Shown here: one piece after another, positions 4,466 to 5,304 of the stretch
How the letters are laid out: the number at the start of each line of letters is the position of its first letter
Position numbering within the stretch: the stretch's first letter is position 1
From: Candidatus Staskawiczbacteria bacterium
GTDB lineage: Bacteria; Patescibacteriota; Minisyncoccia; Minisyncoccales; Staskawiczbacteraceae
DNA: 5,304 nt
Direction of reading: 5' to 3'
NCBI GenBank assembly: GCA_903850725.1
Contig: CAINMG010000056.1
Coordinates: 1 to 5,304 of the forward strand
Position numbers and translations under genes: made by a program
Notes under the pieces: generated by a model
What the model was told of the DNA's origin: nothing
The model's input: only the letters and a program-made list of their open reading frames with translations
Database searches by the model: none

Positions 4466-5304
4466 TTATTTTAAATAACCATTTAATATTTTTCTTTGAG
4501 TTTCTATAAATTCTTCTACTTTTTCTTGATCACTTGCTATAGTGCCTTTGAAGATATTACCATCAACCCAAAAGAGCTTTCCATCTTTCCTTGTAAAATT
4601 ATCGAGTGACGAATCATCTTCTCCGACATCAAACCCAAAAATTATACCACTTTCCCTAACTCTCTCAATCCAATCTTCAATCTCTTCACGTGTAACTGTT
4701 ATTGGACGCTCTCCATCTGTAACAAATTCAACAGCATAAGCAATTTTCTTTTTATCTATTTCTCTTACTTCAGTTTTGGGCACTAAAAGATTTAGCTTGT
4801 CTAAAAATTCTTTCGAATCTTGTCTATTCTCTGCTCCGATTAATCTTGCGATTCTGCCGTCTGGATATCTAATTGCAGAAAACTGATTCATGACTTGCCC
4901 ATTTTCGGGAAAAATAAGAACCCCTAGCTCAGCCTCAGAAAATAGACTAGCTACCTCTGTAAAAGTTTCACCAACCTGATTTTTTTCCAATGGAACAAAA
5001 ACTTTTTCTCCACTCCTTAAAGCCTCGACCATTACTTTTCGTTCTTCCGACATATTTTTATTTGGATTGTGCAATTGATGCGGCAACCCGCCCAATAATC
5101 TACCAAAAGAAAAATCAATTTTTTCTTGACCACTCATAATACCCATAGATAAATCTTCTGCACTAAAAGTCCTGTCGGATTGTTTTAAAATACTAAAATT
5201 TCCATCTGCTGCTCTAAAATATATATGATTTGCAAAATCTATTTTTTTTATTTCGCCAGCTTTTTGCTCGCTTATTTCTGGCACCCCATTTTCAATGTTT
5301 CTCA
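4466..5304 (-). CDS. Unrecognised protein encoded upstream of the hydrogenase-like gene (start uncertain)
   Basis: I do not recognise this protein. From a GTG at 5284 it would be 272 aa. The frame stays open to the window edge, preceded by R-N-I-E-N-G, and the codon straddling the edge ends in TG, so an ATG or GTG just outside is possible. It is acidic overall, apparently soluble and without cysteines. Residues 20-120 contain HIYFRAADGNFSILKQSD and GGLPHQLHNPN. The C-terminal part IIFGFDVGEDDSSLDNFTRKDG (215-236) followed by KLFWVDGNIFKG (237-248) faintly recalls the Asn and DxD region of aminoglycoside-phosphotransferase-like kinases (N-x-x-x-x-x-G-x-x-x-x-x-D). The catalytic His-x-Asp motif is not evident, so this is only a hint. 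It ends 4 bp before the hydrogenase-like gene and is surely co-transcribed with it. Confidence 0.8.
   Translation of the reverse strand, partial: RNIENGVPEISEQKAGEIKKIDFANHIYFRAADGNFSILKQSDRTFSAEDLSMGIMSGQEKIDFSFGRLLGGLPHQLHNPNKNMSEERKVMVEALRSGEKVFVPLEKNQVGETFTEVASLFSEAELGVLIFPENGQVMNQFSAIRYPDGRIARLIGAENRQDSKEFLDKLNLLVPKTEVREIDKKKIAYAVEFVTDGERPITVTREEIEDWIERVRESGIIFGFDVGEDDSSLDNFTRKDGKLFWVDGNIFKGTIASDQEKVEEFIETQRKILNGYLK

Noticed and set aside
794..5304. UGA recoding (as in Gracilibacteria or SR1), suggested by the absence of TGA stops
   Set aside because: Too few genes, and no frame shows read-through of an in-frame TGA; AT-rich genomes favour TAA anyway.

Overview
The window looks like a piece of an AT-rich genome from a candidate-phyla-radiation (Patescibacteria-type) bacterium or a similarly divergent lineage. 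The left edge is the 5' third of a 16S rRNA gene on the minus strand. It is clearly bacterial, but it departs from common sequence in the 27F primer site and in the helix before the E. coli 330 region. Every recognisable gene is on the minus strand. Genes are small and tightly packed, almost all stops are TAA, and no start codon has a convincing Shine-Dalgarno sequence. Placement in the CPR is an inference from these traits.

Layout, right to left in transcription order. (1) 5304-4466: an unrecognised 272+ aa protein whose frame is still open at the window edge. Four bases later comes a 277 aa protein (4461-3628) that is essentially a bare [FeFe]-hydrogenase H-cluster domain with four conserved cysteines. 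That gene carries a 36-bp in-frame insertion of a dispersed palindromic repeat. (2) 3627-2777: a consensus promoter, then a zinc-ribbon protein whose C-terminal 40 residues nearly copy the tail of the RelB-type antitoxin found 1.5 kb further on. A HicB antitoxin and a HicA toxin follow; the hicA frame is broken by a single-base shift near its 3' end. (3) 2776-2618: an intergenic stretch with two related palindromes. (4) 2617-2066: a GNAT acetyltransferase. (5) 2056-794: a promoter and palindromic operator, a RelB-type antitoxin, a RelE/YafQ-type toxin, and a two-TM membrane protein with a PH-like tail, probably one operon. (6) 793-305: no gene. This stretch holds a perfect 13-bp inverted repeat, the probable rRNA promoter and a roughly 350-nt structured rRNA leader. 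(7) 304-1: the 16S rRNA.

Functionally this is a small toxin-antitoxin island between a hydrogenase-like operon and the rRNA operon. The RelB/RelE pair and HicB/HicA are recognisable by family. The zinc-ribbon protein looks like a RelB toxin-binding tail moved onto a different N-terminal domain, and may be a second antitoxin or a decoy for the RelE-type toxin. This chimera, the repeat inserted in-frame in the hydrogenase-like gene, and the broken hicA are the most interesting observations here.
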